The position numbers were made by a program, and so were the translations under genes. The notes below the pieces were generated by a model that did no database searches, was not told where the DNA came from, and saw only the letters and a list, made by a program, of their open reading frames with translations. DNA of 60,000 bases, taken from Bolinopsis microptera. Its lineage: Eukaryota > Ctenophora > Tentaculata > Lobata > Bolinopsidae. Positions 1 to 13,000 of this stretch are shown here, one piece after another. Location of the stretch: positions 9,169,983 through 9,229,982 of the forward strand of contig NC_087077.1 in the NCBI RefSeq assembly GCF_026151205.1, read 5' to 3'. Each line of letters opens with the position of its first letter. Within the stretch, counting starts at the first letter, position 1.

Positions 1-3000
1 TCAGCTGCTATAATGATCTTTAACAACGATTTAACCGCTTTAACCACTTTAACCTACCATACTGTTAGCCGTACAATAAAATGACCACAAAAAATCGACA
101 CCTAACTTGAATGAATGGAAATAAAGACGTTAATGTTTCTGTAATCTCTAAGATTAAGTTAACAAAACCCAACACGTACTGATGACAAGTTGATCGAATT
201 AGCTACACTTATCAGTTCGTTACAATACATCATGTCAGCCACGTGGTATATAGTAATGTGGCGCCAACTCGTGCTCAGTGCAAAAAATATACCAATCTAG
301 ACATTAAGTATTATAAACTATTAAAAGAAGACAGATCACCAAACAGACGAAGCAAAACTAGAAGATAAGTGTTAAGATTAAGGATTTAATAAGCACACAC
401 ATACACACGGCGAACCATCACGTCTATTATCGTGCAGAGTTCCCGACAAGAGACTGAAGGAGACATCACCAGTAACCTTTAATAATCTGATCAGCTGAGA
501 AACCAAGTCGAGCCCTGGTCGCCCAACTGTCACGTGGTCGCTGGAGCGGTTGTGATTGGTGGGGATGTAGAATGGAGGGTTTTGATTGGTTGTAGAAGTT
601 AGGAAGCAGGCAATGAGGAACAGAAGCTTGAGAGTGGGTAGACAATCGGTATGCGGTTGTGAGGTGGCCGCGAGGAACCGAGCCTAATTCTTAAGAGTGA
701 TGGAGACAAAACCAAGCCCGTGTGATTTGTGGGAGGAAATTAACCAACTCTTTGGATTGCTGACAACGATTAACAAGCCTTTAACATTTTGAAAATTTTA
801 ATTTTTCCGTTTTAATCCTTAATTCTGACATAAAGTTTGTATGCGAGATTTATCCAATAACTTTGCATTAATAACACAATGGAATCATCAACATTTTCAG
901 TGAAATTTTAACGAGTTTTGGCGGAGAATTGTCTTAAAATTATTTAAAACCCTGGCCCCTCCCAAAAAAAGTAGTACCAGAGTAAAAAATATAGAATGAC
1001 GAAGACTTACGTGAATCAACTTCCTCCTGAAAATGAAACACGTTAGAGCAATGAAATAAATGACGAATTAGGTGAATATCCCAACTTTTAAAACAACAGC
1101 ACATCAAAATTGTTTTTTTAATCTAATCAAGATTTTTTTTTGACGAAAAAGCCTACAATTTTTACTTTTCACTTACACGTGAAGATTTGCTCCGTATAGA
1201 CCGCTTCTCTCCATACCTGGGCAGTGGAATGTTGGGAATGTTCACAATGACATGTTAAAATTTAATTGAAAAATCGGGGCACACCCTTGTCCCTTTTGTT
1301 TCGATTATAATGTTGAGTTGAATCTTGCAAAACAACAGGACGGCCATTTTAGCAACACGTTTTAAGAAAAACAGTGAAAGAGTGATCACTATATTCGTAA
1401 ATAGCAAAATTTTGGAAATCAAAGACTCTTGCAGGTAACAAAATACTCTTGCAGGTAATAATAAACTCATGCAGTTTCAGCTGTTTTCTTACTGTGGTAC
1501 CAACGTTTTAAATGGCGAAAGTCGTCGACCAAGTTTAAAGTTGTGCTGAGCTATGAAGGACGTGAAGACCATCCTCGCTATTTCTTTCGATAACTGAAAA
1601 TTATAAAAATTATTAGATACATAATTTGTTGACATTATATAATATAATTTCAACAAATTATACAGGGGGTGTATCTTATAACTTTCTTCGTTAGAAACTA
1701 TTTATAGTTTCTAATGAAGAAACTTCTAGTCTATCTAGATGCCATTAAATTCACGAAAGCATGTTAATATAAAAATAGCCATCCAGTGGCAAACTTTGGT
1801 CACTTCGGTGCAGTCATATTTAGAAAAACTATAATATCAAAATTCTCTTATCACACACAAAGTCATCAAATACCGAATTTGATTGGACCAAAATTTGCCA
1901 CTGATAGAATACTTGAAGTGTAACAATCGATAAGTATATATAATGATCACTGTGATACTTCCACTTATTGCTAAGACCTACAATCGTACCGCATTAACAT
2001 TGTGGTACACCACAAAGTTGCGTGATAACTACATACGTCTCAGCAACAGGGGAAAATCACCTTCACGTATCAACGATTATAAGAACGTTTAAAATCAATG
2101 TATAGTAATCATGAGATCAAGTGATTAAGAGGATAGACAATTACACCCTGCTTACATGCACAGCTTATCTCCCTTATCAAACAACTGTTATCTAAGTGAG
2201 TCAGGGGCAGTTTGTTAGTTACGATATAAAACTTCTTATCCCATATTCCTTATATCTGTTATCTCGTTTCTATATCTCCAAAACCTTTTATGTGCCTATC
2301 GACGCAAAATTTCTTCACTATTTCTATAATCGATGAATAACGGATCTAATTTTTGACTCACTCTAGAAATATATATTCGACAGAGTCAGGATGGAAAGTG
2401 TACTTCACATCGCTACGATGGTTGCGAGCGGTACTACTATTTTTAATTGAAATTCTTTAAATGGCTGACCTAAATTAACCCTTGATCAGATTTTTAGCTC
2501 TTTATTGAGGAAAGCAATAGCATAATTCGTAGATCACTTCAGCACACAGTACATATATATCACAACATCATAGAAATTCGCTTTAGCAGATGACTAGTTT
2601 ATTTAAACCACCGTCAGAAATCAATTTTCTCAATGTTTAGCTATACCTCTGTACAAATCCAAACTATTCCCATTGAAACTGAATTACAGAGAGAACCAAT
2701 AATGTACTGAAATAAATTTCAGATAAGCTTTAACTAATTGGTCAACATTAAAAAGAAAGTGATATCTTAAATTTGGAGGGTCCGTTGTCCGAGAATTTCT
2801 AAGTGTGCGAACTTGAGTGTATGATCATCTGGCGAATCTTAAAATTATTGAGTAATTAGTTAACTAGCTATAATGAGGAACAAAGTGATACGAAATGCAC
2901 ATTTTCTATGAGGGTCCGGCTGAAATGTTTTGTACAAACTGCCGCTGCCCGCTATATCTAAGAAATATTATTTTGATAAACAGAAGATTTGGAGGTGCCA

Positions 3001-3651
3001 TTGACGAATAATTCTTCAGGATTAGAGTTTATCAATAAAAACATTTTTAATAATTTAACCGTTAACGACGAAAAAAATTACAGGTACAGTATCGATCTGC
3101 ATGATAAAATATTATGGATTTCAAAATAATAATTGCGCGAGTATCACGGTGGAAAATTTGTAGATTCTATTCGTGCATAAAATAATAATCGACGATAAAT
3201 TGGTAAACGCGCGTTTACTGTTATACTGACGATATTCGTCGCGCGCGATAATCGTTTATATCAAATGATAATCGCAAATATGACAATTACCGCGCAATCA
3301 GACACCGATAACATGATAATTGGACGATAAAATTTGTTAAAATAATTTACACGTTTTCTAATTGATACCAATATTTCAAAGTTTTTTTAACGTGATTTTA
3401 TTGTTTTATAATGTAGTGCCGCGCATTTACGTGCCTATAATGCACGCTATAATGCAGCTCTAGACTCCCAATACCGCCATTATTTCAATTTAGCATTTTG
3501 TAACGTTGTTATGTTCCTGCTGTGACGTCATTTATATTTTGCTATCTACAACAACTACAAGCAGGCTGCATGCATGTTTCATAGATACAAATAGTGGATA
3601 ATACCATTTGTCATACATTCTCTGCTTAATTCTCTGCTTATTTGAAATTGA
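1..3651. other. Gene-poor flank with small inverted repeats
   Basis: I see no convincing coding exon here. Visible structure: a near-perfect hairpin at about 1684-1721 (arms with TTAGAAACTA), and a 120-bp inverted pair at 1784-1903 whose ends read CAGTGGCAAACTTTGG and, on the other strand, CAGTGGCAAATTTTGG, probably a small MITE. Two ATTGG boxes near 550-600 could be promoter elements, but no transcript start can be tied to them. A diverged dispersed repeat at 3110-3345 is listed separately. Confidence 0.5.
3110..3345. repeat. Diverged dispersed repeat rich in GCGCGATAATCG
   Basis: The stretch repeats the words GATAATCG, CGCGCGATAATCG and ACGATAAA, which are unusually CpG-rich for the surrounding DNA. 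Its reverse complement aligns loosely with 18850-19160; both copies contain TTTTCCACCGTG next to AGATTC/AAATCTGCG words. I read the two as old, oppositely oriented copies of one family. No coding capacity is apparent. Confidence 0.45.
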
Positions 3652-3654
3652 TTA

Positions 3655-3830
3655 GGGGTCGTTCACATATTACGTCATCAGCTGAGGGGGGGGGGGGGGG
3701 GGGTATCCAAATGATTACGCTAGTGTAATTTTGACACAATAGCTTGTGTAAAACTGATTACGGAGGGGGGGGGGGGGGGGGTGTAAAAATGTTCCGAAAA
3801 TGGATTACGTAATAATATGTGAACGACCCC
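3655..3830. mobile_element. MITE with G-tract arms and TTA flanks
   Basis: A 176-bp element with terminal inverted repeats beginning GGGGTCGTTCACATATTA on both strands. It is flanked on both sides by TTA (3652-3654 and 3831-3833), which fits the 3-bp target duplication of PIF/Harbinger-type transposons. Two long G tracts (about 3687-3702 and 3765-3781) lie inside. It is non-coding. Superfamily assignment rests only on the TTA duplication and a TIR starting with GGG. Confidence 0.6.
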
Positions 3831-4530
3831 TTACGTAATATTATGGGAATCTCTAAACTAATAAAGTGTAGGCATGTCACAAAGAATGAGAATGTTTGCG
3901 GGGCTAACTGTGACCCGGCAGCTGAAACCGCTCGGGGAGAGGAAGCAGCAATGGGAGTGAGTTAACTGCTATTTCATTAAAAATATTGTATGTATTCTTA
4001 AGTTAGTATATTGCTAAAATATACAGTTACCTTTGGGCTTAAACTGTGCGATTGTTTATTCAGTGTAAGATAACTGATTAATGCTTGTAGTAATAATGTT
4101 CTATCTAGGAAGTTTAGGGGGCGGAACCCATCACTGGTAAATGATAAGGAGATACGGGAGGCTGTCGGCAGGTTCTGCCATATAGAAGGTAAGATATCAT
4201 GGGTCCGTATATAGCCGATTTAGCAGATTTAATTACGGAAGCTAGCGGACACATATTGCACGCAAATTCGCCACGCAGCATTATTACCTAGCGGAAGCCA
4301 GCGAATACCTGGCGGAAGCTAGCAGAAACTAGCGGTGTACCATTTCAGTTAATAATTGAACTACAATCCATCTGGGTTACAATCAATCTAAACCAGATTA
4401 ATCCATGCCATGCATAGAATGATTAAGTCGCACATGATGTACATAAGTGATATTGTTTCATAAAATAAGCTCTTGAAACTAGGATAATAGTGGTTTGTAA
4501 CACAGAAACTTGATTTATATTCCTTTTCAG

Positions 4531-6270
4531 GGTCAGCAGTTACGGAGGACATGGTGCGGGAAGTGGGTCTGAGGTATAAGAAAATGAGGGCTGACCGCAA
4601 GCATAGACTTGGCAAGGCTAAAAGGACAGGAGGAATCACCGCTGATGTGGCTGTCCAGACAGAATCCCTGCACAGCTTAGAGTGCAAGGTAATAAACTGT
4701 AGGTTAATGAAATCCCACTGCTGAAGGATTTCCACTTCAATGGATGCCGGATCCAGCTGATGCTGTGTGCAGACACAAAAGCACTTTGGACAGTATTGGG
4801 TATGGGCTCCAACGGGACTTACCCATGCCCATTCTGCGAGATTAACAAAGATTGCATGCATATTCCAAGGAAGCAGCGAGTTCCAAGCAAAACAAGAACA
4901 TTTGCAGGAATAACAGAAAATTTCAACGACAACATGAGGTAGATGCAGTAGTCAAGTTGGGTAATTGTTTCATGGTATATTATGGATGTGTAATATTTAC
5001 TGTTTGATCAACATTAATGTTACAACTTAATTTATCAGGAAGACACAGTGTAACAGGAAACATCAGGCCCAGTTCATGAATGTCGCCTCACGACCCCTCA
5101 CTGTCTGTTATGGAGAGGAGAATAAAGACTTATTATCATGGGTCACAGTTCCATTCCTACACATTGTAAGATGAAATTTTTAGTGAACTATCACATTTCT
5201 TTTTCTTACACACTTTTACTATTATATGGAGATTTCAAAATCAATGCCTCAAACTGTAAGGTATCTGAGAAAATAATGTATTCTGCAGACTATAAAGGTT
5301 GGAACATACATATGGAAAGCTTACACCACGCTCTGTGAAGATGTGGACTTTGTTTATGCTTGTAATGTGGCTAATGGGGCCATACCCAACACTTACAGCA
5401 GTACAACAGACTTTGGTTCAATGATACACCAAATTGAGCAAGGGGAAGTGATAACTAAAAAGTCAAACAGTGGGCCCCTTTGCTCAAAGTATGACCAGTT
5501 TATGAGGAGCATTAAAGTGATTCCTGAAGCTTATCACGGGGTTTCACTAACGGGTGTACGCTCAGGATATTTCGTTAAAGCTAACCATGGACCATTTTGG
5601 CTGGAAAACTTCTATAAAAGCAGGTAATCAAATAGAATCATTCAAAAACTCACATCACTAGGTATAATTGTGCCCATCTGAAACATCATGCTACATATAT
5701 ATGACAACAGTTTCATATTCACAATTATTCAGACTGATAAATCCGCTAGACAAGCAGAAATTCCAACCTCGCTTGTTGGCCCTCGACCGAATGAGGTTGG
5801 CGTTCAAAGATGTGCTTCTCTCTGGAGGGAAGAATGCTAAGGTTGAAAATGCCAGTCAAATCGTATCCTTAAAGAATGCAAGGGACAAGTTTTTGCTAGA
5901 ATACCGGCAGTTATCCAAGACTACCTCTGTCAAAGCAGAAAATCAAAGTTGTTTTAATTTCCCGTATCTAATCAATGGCTTAATTTTAATTCATAATTAA
6001 ATAATAATTGGAACCATTCATGATATTAATCACTTGTTTTTGATAGGTCCACATTTTGGACCTGACCACTTTGTTGAACAGATACAGTTGTGGGGTATGT
6101 TCAGTGGATCTTGGAACGAGCAGGGTGGGGAGAGTACACACGCTCTCTTCAACAGACACGAACACATGACAAATCACTACCGAAACGACGAGGAAAGAGT
6201 GGTGAAAATTTGTGAACTTACTACACGAAAGTATCTTCTCAAGGTTAAATCAAAGCAAGATGACACCTAA
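4531..6270 (+). CDS. Transposase-like multi-exon gene (RNase-H/DDE type)
   Basis: Five exons join in phase with GT-AG introns: 4703-4938, 5039-5165, 5298-5623, 5733-5947 and 6047-6270, giving 375 codons plus stop. A possible preceding exon (4531-4688) is also in phase but is separated by only 14 nt. In order I see IQLMLCADTKAL (candidate second catalytic Asp), YPCPFCEINKD (CxxC of an inserted zinc site), VPFLHI, the block EAYHGVSLTG, and near the C-terminus WNEQGGESTHALFN, where the Glu of NEQ would be the third catalytic residue. This order resembles Transib/RAG1-like transposases and a widespread uncharacterised invertebrate family; I cannot choose between them. The first Asp lies upstream and was not found. 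It may be a spliced transposon gene, a domesticated copy, or a recent relic. A 34-bp minisatellite starts just after the stop. Confidence 0.55.
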
Positions 6271-6272
6271 GG

Positions 6273-7325
6273 TTGTATGAGGCTCTATCGTGAGCCCACA
6301 CTAAACTTGTATGAGGCTCTATCATGAGCCCACACTAAACTTGTTTGAGGCTCTATCTTGAACCCACACTAAACTTGTATGAGGCTCTATCATGAACCCA
6401 CACTAATCTTGTTTGAGGCTCTATCGTGAGCCCACACTAAACTTGTATGAGGCTCTATCATGAACCCACACTAAACTTGTATGAGGCTCTATCGTGAGCC
6501 CACACTAAACTTGAATGAGGCTCTATCGTGAGCCCACACTAAACTTGTATGAGGCTCTATCGTGAGCCCACACTAAACTTGTATGAGGCTCTATCATGAA
6601 CCCACACTAATCTTGTATGAGGCTCTATCTTGAACCCACACTAAACTTGTATGAGGCTCTATCATGAACCCACACTAAACTTGTATGAGGCTCTATCGTG
6701 AGCCCACACTAAACTTGAATGAGGCTCTATCGTGAGCCCACACTAAACTTGTATGAGGCTCTATCGTGAGCCCACACTAAACTTGTATGAGGCTCTATCG
6801 TGAGCCCACACTAAACTTGTTTGAGGCTCTATCATGAACCCACACTAAACTTGTATGAGGCTCTATCATGAACCCACACTAAACTTGTATGAGGCTCTAT
6901 CATGAACCCACACTAATCTTGTATGAGGCTCTATCGTGAGCCCACACTAAACTTGTATGAGGCTCTATCATGAACCCACACTAAACTTGTATGAGGCTCT
7001 ATCGTGAGCCCACACTAAACTTGAATGAGGCTCTATCGTGAGCCCACACTAAACTTGTATGAGGCTCTATCGTGAGCCCACACTAAACTTGTATGAGGCT
7101 CTATCATGAACCCACACTAAACTTGTATGAGGCTCTATCTTGAACCCACAATAAACTTGTATGAGGCTCTATCTTGAACCCACACTAAACTTGTATGAGG
7201 CTCCATCGTGAGCCCACACTAAACTTGTATGAGGCTCTATCTTGAACCCACACTAAACTTGTATGAGGCTCTATCTTGAACCCACACTAAACTTGTATGA
7301 GGCTCCATCGTGAGCCCACACTAAG
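6273..7325 (+). repeat. 34-bp minisatellite, about 31 copies
   Basis: The unit is TTGTATGAGGCTCTATCGTG followed by AGCCCACACTAAAC. 1053 bp divided by 34 gives 31 units. Units differ at a few positions: CGTGAGC, CATGAAC or CTTGAAC in the middle, and GTATG, GTTTG or GAATG at the start. The rare GAATG variant occurs at 6511, 6715 and 7021, spaced by exactly 6 and 9 units, with similar neighbouring variants, so blocks of several units have been duplicated together. The array begins two bases after the stop codon of the transposase-like gene. Confidence 0.95.
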
Positions 7326-8539
7326 CATATCGGTCGATCACTGACTGAATATACCACCTAATACTCATTCAAGTTGGCATTAAATTCATATATAATGACA
7401 TTAAACTGTCGTGGCAAAGCAGAATTTGTTGGAAATCACGAATGAGCAAAATTCTCACCTTTCGCACGTGCAAACTTTGAGCGGACGTTGCGTGCGCATC
7501 CAATATTGAATCGCCGTAAATTTTTTCATGTAATTGTTTTATATATAGCTTGATAAGCATGCAAAGTTTCAAAGTATTTCAAGAAGAACTGTAATCACAA
7601 CGGCACTCTAAAGTTGACAGAAAATGACGAAAACAGCAATTTTCAGTGATTTTAGCAATTTTCTATCAATTTGGGCGTGTCCCCACGTGTGCAACTTTTC
7701 GATTTTCAACTTCAAAACTAGCCTAATGCACAATTTATACCTATAGGAAGCAGAACTGAGCTCCTCAACTCAAGGCATGGCCCAACACCAGAGAATACTA
7801 AATCGCAAAATTGACGTTTTTATAAAATAATTCTTCAAAAAAGCACAAACTTCAATGACGAATATCTTTATGAAGGAGCAAGCTAGAAAAACTTTCCGGT
7901 AGATTTTCAGAATGCTTGAACAATTATCTAAGATGAAAATCTCCTCAGATTTTGAATAAAATTACTCCTTAATGGTTTAAAATTAATTTTAAAAGTTATT
8001 ACTTTGTCAAAAATCAAGTTTTAAAAACGGTTAACTTGATGACGTCATCAAGGGGTGTTTATGACGTCAAATAATTTTTTTATACAATCTTACTATATAT
8101 AAAGCGAGACGATATATATATATATATCTGTGCCATTTTACTGACACCACGGCATCAACTTTAACGCGACTTTCCGCAAAAACCGTAAAAGATATACAAC
8201 TGGAACTTTTTTGGCTGGGTCAAATGCTTTAATGGCCTTCAAATCGGCATGAAAAATTAAAAAATTGGCCAAGGAATAATGATTTTAGAGCCGAAAATTT
8301 GGGCCCCCAAGTGGTGTCAAAAACGCCGATTAAATAGGTAATAATTATTTTAGTATTTTGAGTCTTGACACCGTTTAGGGTTATATTATACGGGTTCCTG
8401 CTAGTGTAAACTAAAGTGTAAACAATTATTTGCAAGACCTGTGGTCGGAAATGGCTTTATCTTTTATACTTTTGAATCTATGGACAATTAAATACAGGCT
8501 ACAATTGACTGGCAAAGCGTCTATCCCTGAATATGTATG
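7326..8539. other. Non-coding interval, AT-rich with CRE-like palindrome
   Basis: No supported gene. A 14-bp perfect palindrome TGATGACGTCATCA at 8038-8051 is followed by a second TGACGTCA at about 8062. A TA dinucleotide run sits near 8114-8127. The section 7600-8400 has the look of old transposon sequence, but no ends or coding domain can be defined. Confidence 0.4.
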
Positions 8540-9303
8540 TATATATATATATACTAGTGTAACCCGGCCTACGGCCGGGATTTCACTGCCGCAGTTAAAA
8601 AGGGTAGGAGTAATTACCCGCTGAGTCAAAACCCGCATTAGGTGACCCAATAGTTTCTTAAACAATAATCTCATAATCAGTTATTTCTTGTGGATAATTA
8701 AGTCATTATTAGCCATGAGGCACCACACTCCATGATCATAAGGTCTGAACACCGAGTATTACACCTCATCACTCCCGTCTTGAACCGCTTTCTATTTTTA
8801 TTTAAATCGTTATAGAAATTAACCCTTGTTAACTCCGCACCACACCCGCATATTATATTTGAAAACACGCATAACATTGTCGTATGAACTCTCTCTCTCT
8901 CTCTCTCTCTCTCTGCAGTCCAAACAGACCCCAAACACTAACAGTCCCCCCTCCCCTAATAAGCTTAAGGTATAACATTACAGCGGATCTTCCGGGCTAA
9001 TCCAATTATGACGCTACTTAAATGCAGCTATAACATATTACACAGTAATGAGAGAGAGAGAGCAAGCCCCGTAACTCTTGCCGTTCTGCTCACGCAATTT
9101 TATGTAACATTTGTGGTACAAAACCATCAATTAAACCACTTACCATCGGCCGATTTTAAAAAAAATTTCCTATGGGCTTCATCAGAGTTTTGTCGACACT
9201 ATACCGAAAAAATCAGTCCCGTAACTCTTACCGTTTTTTTTGTATAACCGACCGGAAATTACACACGGACAGACAGACAGACAGACACACACACACACAC
9301 ACA
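8540..9303. repeat. Composite non-coding repeat bounded by microsatellites
   Basis: The block starts in a TA run and a 17-bp palindrome CCCGGCCTACGGCCGGG (8563-8579). It contains a CT run (about 8889-8914) and a GA run (about 9052-9063), and ends in a GACA run passing into a CA run (about 9268-9302). The phrase CCCGTAACTCTTGCCGTT recurs near 9215 as CCCGTAACTCTTACCGTT. It is probably one or more non-autonomous elements with simple-repeat ends. No TIR or target duplication could be established. Confidence 0.4.
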
Positions 9304-9659
9304 TTCTGGTGTTATTAAGGTGATATATCACGACAATCTGTCGTAAAACAGGGGTTCTAGAAAACCCATTTCCCGATACTCCTGAAACCTGAAACTTTTT
9401 TTGCAGTCGATTTGATCAACGTCTAGACGCCCTGAAAAATTTCAGATCTCTAACTCAATTTTAACATGGTTTTTAAGGCACCTGAATATGGCGATTTTGG
9501 GTTTTTTACCGAATTTCGTATAACAGTGCTGGCGAGTATTTTATGCAAATTTCTTAAAAATCTCAACATAACTATTTTTTATTCCTGTCATCTTTGACAT
9601 CAAATTAGAATGTTTTGAACTAAAAATAATTCTGCTTAACGACTTCCGATGAGTCTTAA

Positions 9660-9740
9660 TGCCTGGAAAACTCCTGCCGGAGGCGGCGGCCTTCGGCCGC
9701 CGCCCCCGGCCGGAGTGCACGCTTCGCGTGCACAAAAGAG
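9660..9740. other. GC-rich tandem hairpins with TTC loops
   Basis: Two perfect hairpins occur close together: GGCGGCGGCC-TTC-GGCCGCCGCC (9682-9704) and GTGCACGC-TTC-GCGTGCAC (9715-9733). Both use the same TTC loop, set in DNA that is otherwise AT-rich. They may be structural ends of a mobile element, but no element can be delimited. Confidence 0.7.
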
Positions 9741-9756
9741 GCTTGTAACGTGTACC

Positions 9757-9812
9757 AAAGGGGGTATAATAGTAAAGGGGGTATAATAGTAAAGGGGGTA
9801 TAATAGTAAATG
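9757..9812 (+). repeat. 17-bp tandem repeat AAAGGGGGTATAATAGT
   Basis: Three full copies of AAAGGGGGTATAATAGT plus a degenerate fourth. Overlapping minus-strand reading frames here are artefacts of the repeat. Confidence 0.85.
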
Positions 9813-10024
9813 GGGAACATAGTATACCCACAATAAATGCAACGGTCGTGCTTGCCAGCACTCAGAAGACGTTTCCCTGAAATGTGTATGCGATTTTGTA
9901 TGCGATTTGCGCGCCGCACGTACGTTAAAATAATTATATTTGTAGAATTTATGACGGTAACCCTTCAAAAGTCAAAAGAAACTGCTCGTATATTTATAGA
10001 CACTATGATATGAATAACTAAATA

Positions 10025-13000
10025 ACACCTTGAACCCAACTTGGAACCACATCCAAGGGCCGCACCGACCCCAGAAAAGCTATAATTCAAGTCAAAAATC
10101 TTTACTCGGCCCTGTATGTGATTTGTGTTCCGGGGTAGTGGACAGATGTTTTAATGGTTGAATAGCTAGTACCTATCCCAAACCATCATAAAAAACCAAG
10201 TTTTGTTCTCTCAACCCACTCAAGCCACTCCCAGGGGCCACACATAACACAAAATAGCTGAAATCCAGGTCAAATCCCATACATACAAATTCAGACTAAG
10301 AATCTTTACCCCCGTATGCCATTTATGTTCCGGGGTAGGTGGCCCATGTTTTAGTATAAAAATGGGTACTACCTATCCCAAACTATCATAAAAACCAATT
10401 TTCGACCTCTCAAACCACTCACGCCACTCCCAGGGGCCAAGCCCATCACAAAATAGCTGAAATCATGGTCAAATCCCATACAAATTCAGACTGAGAATCT
10501 TTACCCCCGTATGCGATTTATGTTCCGGGGTAGGTGGCCCATGTTTTAGTATAAAAATGGGTACTACCTATCCCAAACCATCATAAAAACCAATTTTCGA
10601 CCTCTCAAACCACTCACGCCACTCCCAGGGGCCAAGCCCATCACAAAATAGCTGAAATCATGGTCAAATCCCATACAAATTCAGACTGAGAATCTTTACC
10701 CCCGTATGCGATTTATGTTCCGGGGTAGGTGGCCCATGTTTCAGTATAAAAATGGATACTGCATATCCCAAACCATCATAAAAACCAAGTTTTAACCTCT
10801 CAAACCACTCAGGCCGCTCCCAGGTGCCACGCCCATCCCAAAATTGCTGAAATCCAGCTAAAATCCAGACTGAGAATCTTTACCCCCGTATGCGATTTAT
10901 GTTCCGGGGTAGGTGGCCCATGTTTCAGTATAAAAATGGCTACTGCCTATCCCAAACCATCATAAAAACCAAGTTTCGACCTCTCAACCCACTCAGGCCG
11001 CTCCCAGGGGCCACGCCCATCCCAAAATTGCTGAAATCCAGCTAAAATCCAGACTGAGAATCTTTACCCCCGTATGCGATTTATGTTCCGGGGTAGGTGG
11101 CCCATGTTTCAGTATAAAAATGGGTACTGCCTATCCCAAACCATCATAAAAACCAAGTTTCGACCTCTCAAACCACTCAGGCCACTCCCAGGAGCCACGC
11201 CCATCCCAAAATAGCTGAAATCAAGCTAAAATTCAGACTGAGAATCTTTACCCCCGTATGCGATTTATGTTCCGGGGTAGGTGGCCCATGTTTTAGTATA
11301 AAAATGGGTACTACCTATCCCAAACCATCATAAAAACCAATTTTCGACCTCTCAAACCACTCACGCCACTCCCAGGGGCCAAGCCCATCACAAAATAGCT
11401 GAAATCATGGTCAAATCCCATACAAATTCAGACTGAGAATCTTTACCCCCGTATGCGATTTATGTTCCGGGGTAGGTGGCCCATGTTTCAGTATAAAAAT
11501 GGGTACTGCATATCCCAAACCATCATAAAAACCAAGTTTCAACCTCTCAAACCACTCAGGCCGCTCCCAGGTGCCACGCCCATCCCAAAATTGCTGAAAT
11601 CATGGTCAAATCCCATACAAATTCAGACTGAGAATCTTTACCCCCGTATGCGATTTATGTTCCGGGGTAGGTGGCCCATGTTTCAGTATAAAAATGGGTA
11701 CTGCATATCCCAAACCATCATAAAAACCAAGTTTCAACCTCTCAAACCACTCAGGCCGCTCCCAGGTGCCACGCCCATCCCAAAATTGCTGAAATCCAGC
11801 TAAAATCCAGACTGAGAATCTTTACCCCCGTATGCGATTTATGTTCCGGGGTAGGTGGCCCATGTTTCAGTATCAAAATGGGTACTGCCTATCCCAAACC
11901 ATCATAAAAACCAAGTTTCGACCTCTCAACCCACTCAGGCCGCTCCCAGGGGCCACGCCCATCCCAAAATAGCTGAAATCAAGCTAAAATTCAGACTGAG
12001 AATCTTTACCCCCGTATGCGATTTATGTTCCGGGGTAGGTGGCCCATGTTTCAGTATAAAAATGGGTACTGCCTATCCCAAACCATCATAAAAACCAAGT
12101 TTCGACCTCTCAAACCACTCAGGCCGCTCCCAGGGGCCACGCCCATCCCAAAATTGCTGAAATCCAGCTAAAATCCAGACTGAGAATCTTTACCCCCGTA
12201 TGCGATTTATGTTCCGGGGTAGGTGGCCCATTTTTTAGTATAAAAATGGGTACTGCCTATCCCAAACCATCATAAAAACCAAGTTTCGACCTCTCAACCC
12301 ACTCAGGCCGCTCCCAGGGGCCACGCCCATCCCAAAATTGCTGAAATCCAGCTAAAATCCAGACTGAGAATCTTTACCCCCGTATGCGATTTATGTTCCG
12401 GGGTAGGTGGCCCATTTTTTAGTATAAAAATGGGTACTGCTTATCCCAAACCATCATAACAACGAAGTTTCAACCTCTCAAACCACTCAGGCCACTCCCA
12501 GGGGCCACGCTCATCCCAAAATAGCTGAAATCCTGGAAAAAATCAAGATTGAAAATCTTTACCCCCGTATGCAATTTATGTTCCGGGGTAGGTGGCCGAT
12601 GTTTTAGTATTAAAATGGGTACTACCTATCGCAAACCATCAAACAAACAAAGTTTCGACCTCTCAAACCACTCAGGCCACTCCCAGGGGCCACGCCCATC
12701 CCAAAATTACTGAAATCCAGCTAAAATCCAGACTTTAAAATCTTTACCCCCGTATGCGATTTATGTTCCGGGGTAGGTGGCCCATGTTTCAGTATAAAAA
12801 TGGGTACTGCCTATCCCAAACCATCATAAAAACCAAGTTTCGACCTCTCAAACCACTCAGGCCACTCCCAGGAGCCACGCCCATCCCAAAATAGCTGAAA
12901 TCAAGCTAAAATTCAGACTGAGAATCTTTACCCCCGTATGCGATTTATGTTCCGGGGTAGGTGGCCCATGTTTTAGTATAAAAATGGGTACTACCTATCC

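Noticed and set aside
6273-7325. Regular repeats resembling a CRISPR array
   Set aside because: Units abut without unique spacers and the context is eukaryotic; it is a minisatellite.
9541-9968. Three overlapping minus-strand frames
   Set aside because: They arise from the 17-bp tandem repeat and GC hairpins; no domain and mutually overlapping.
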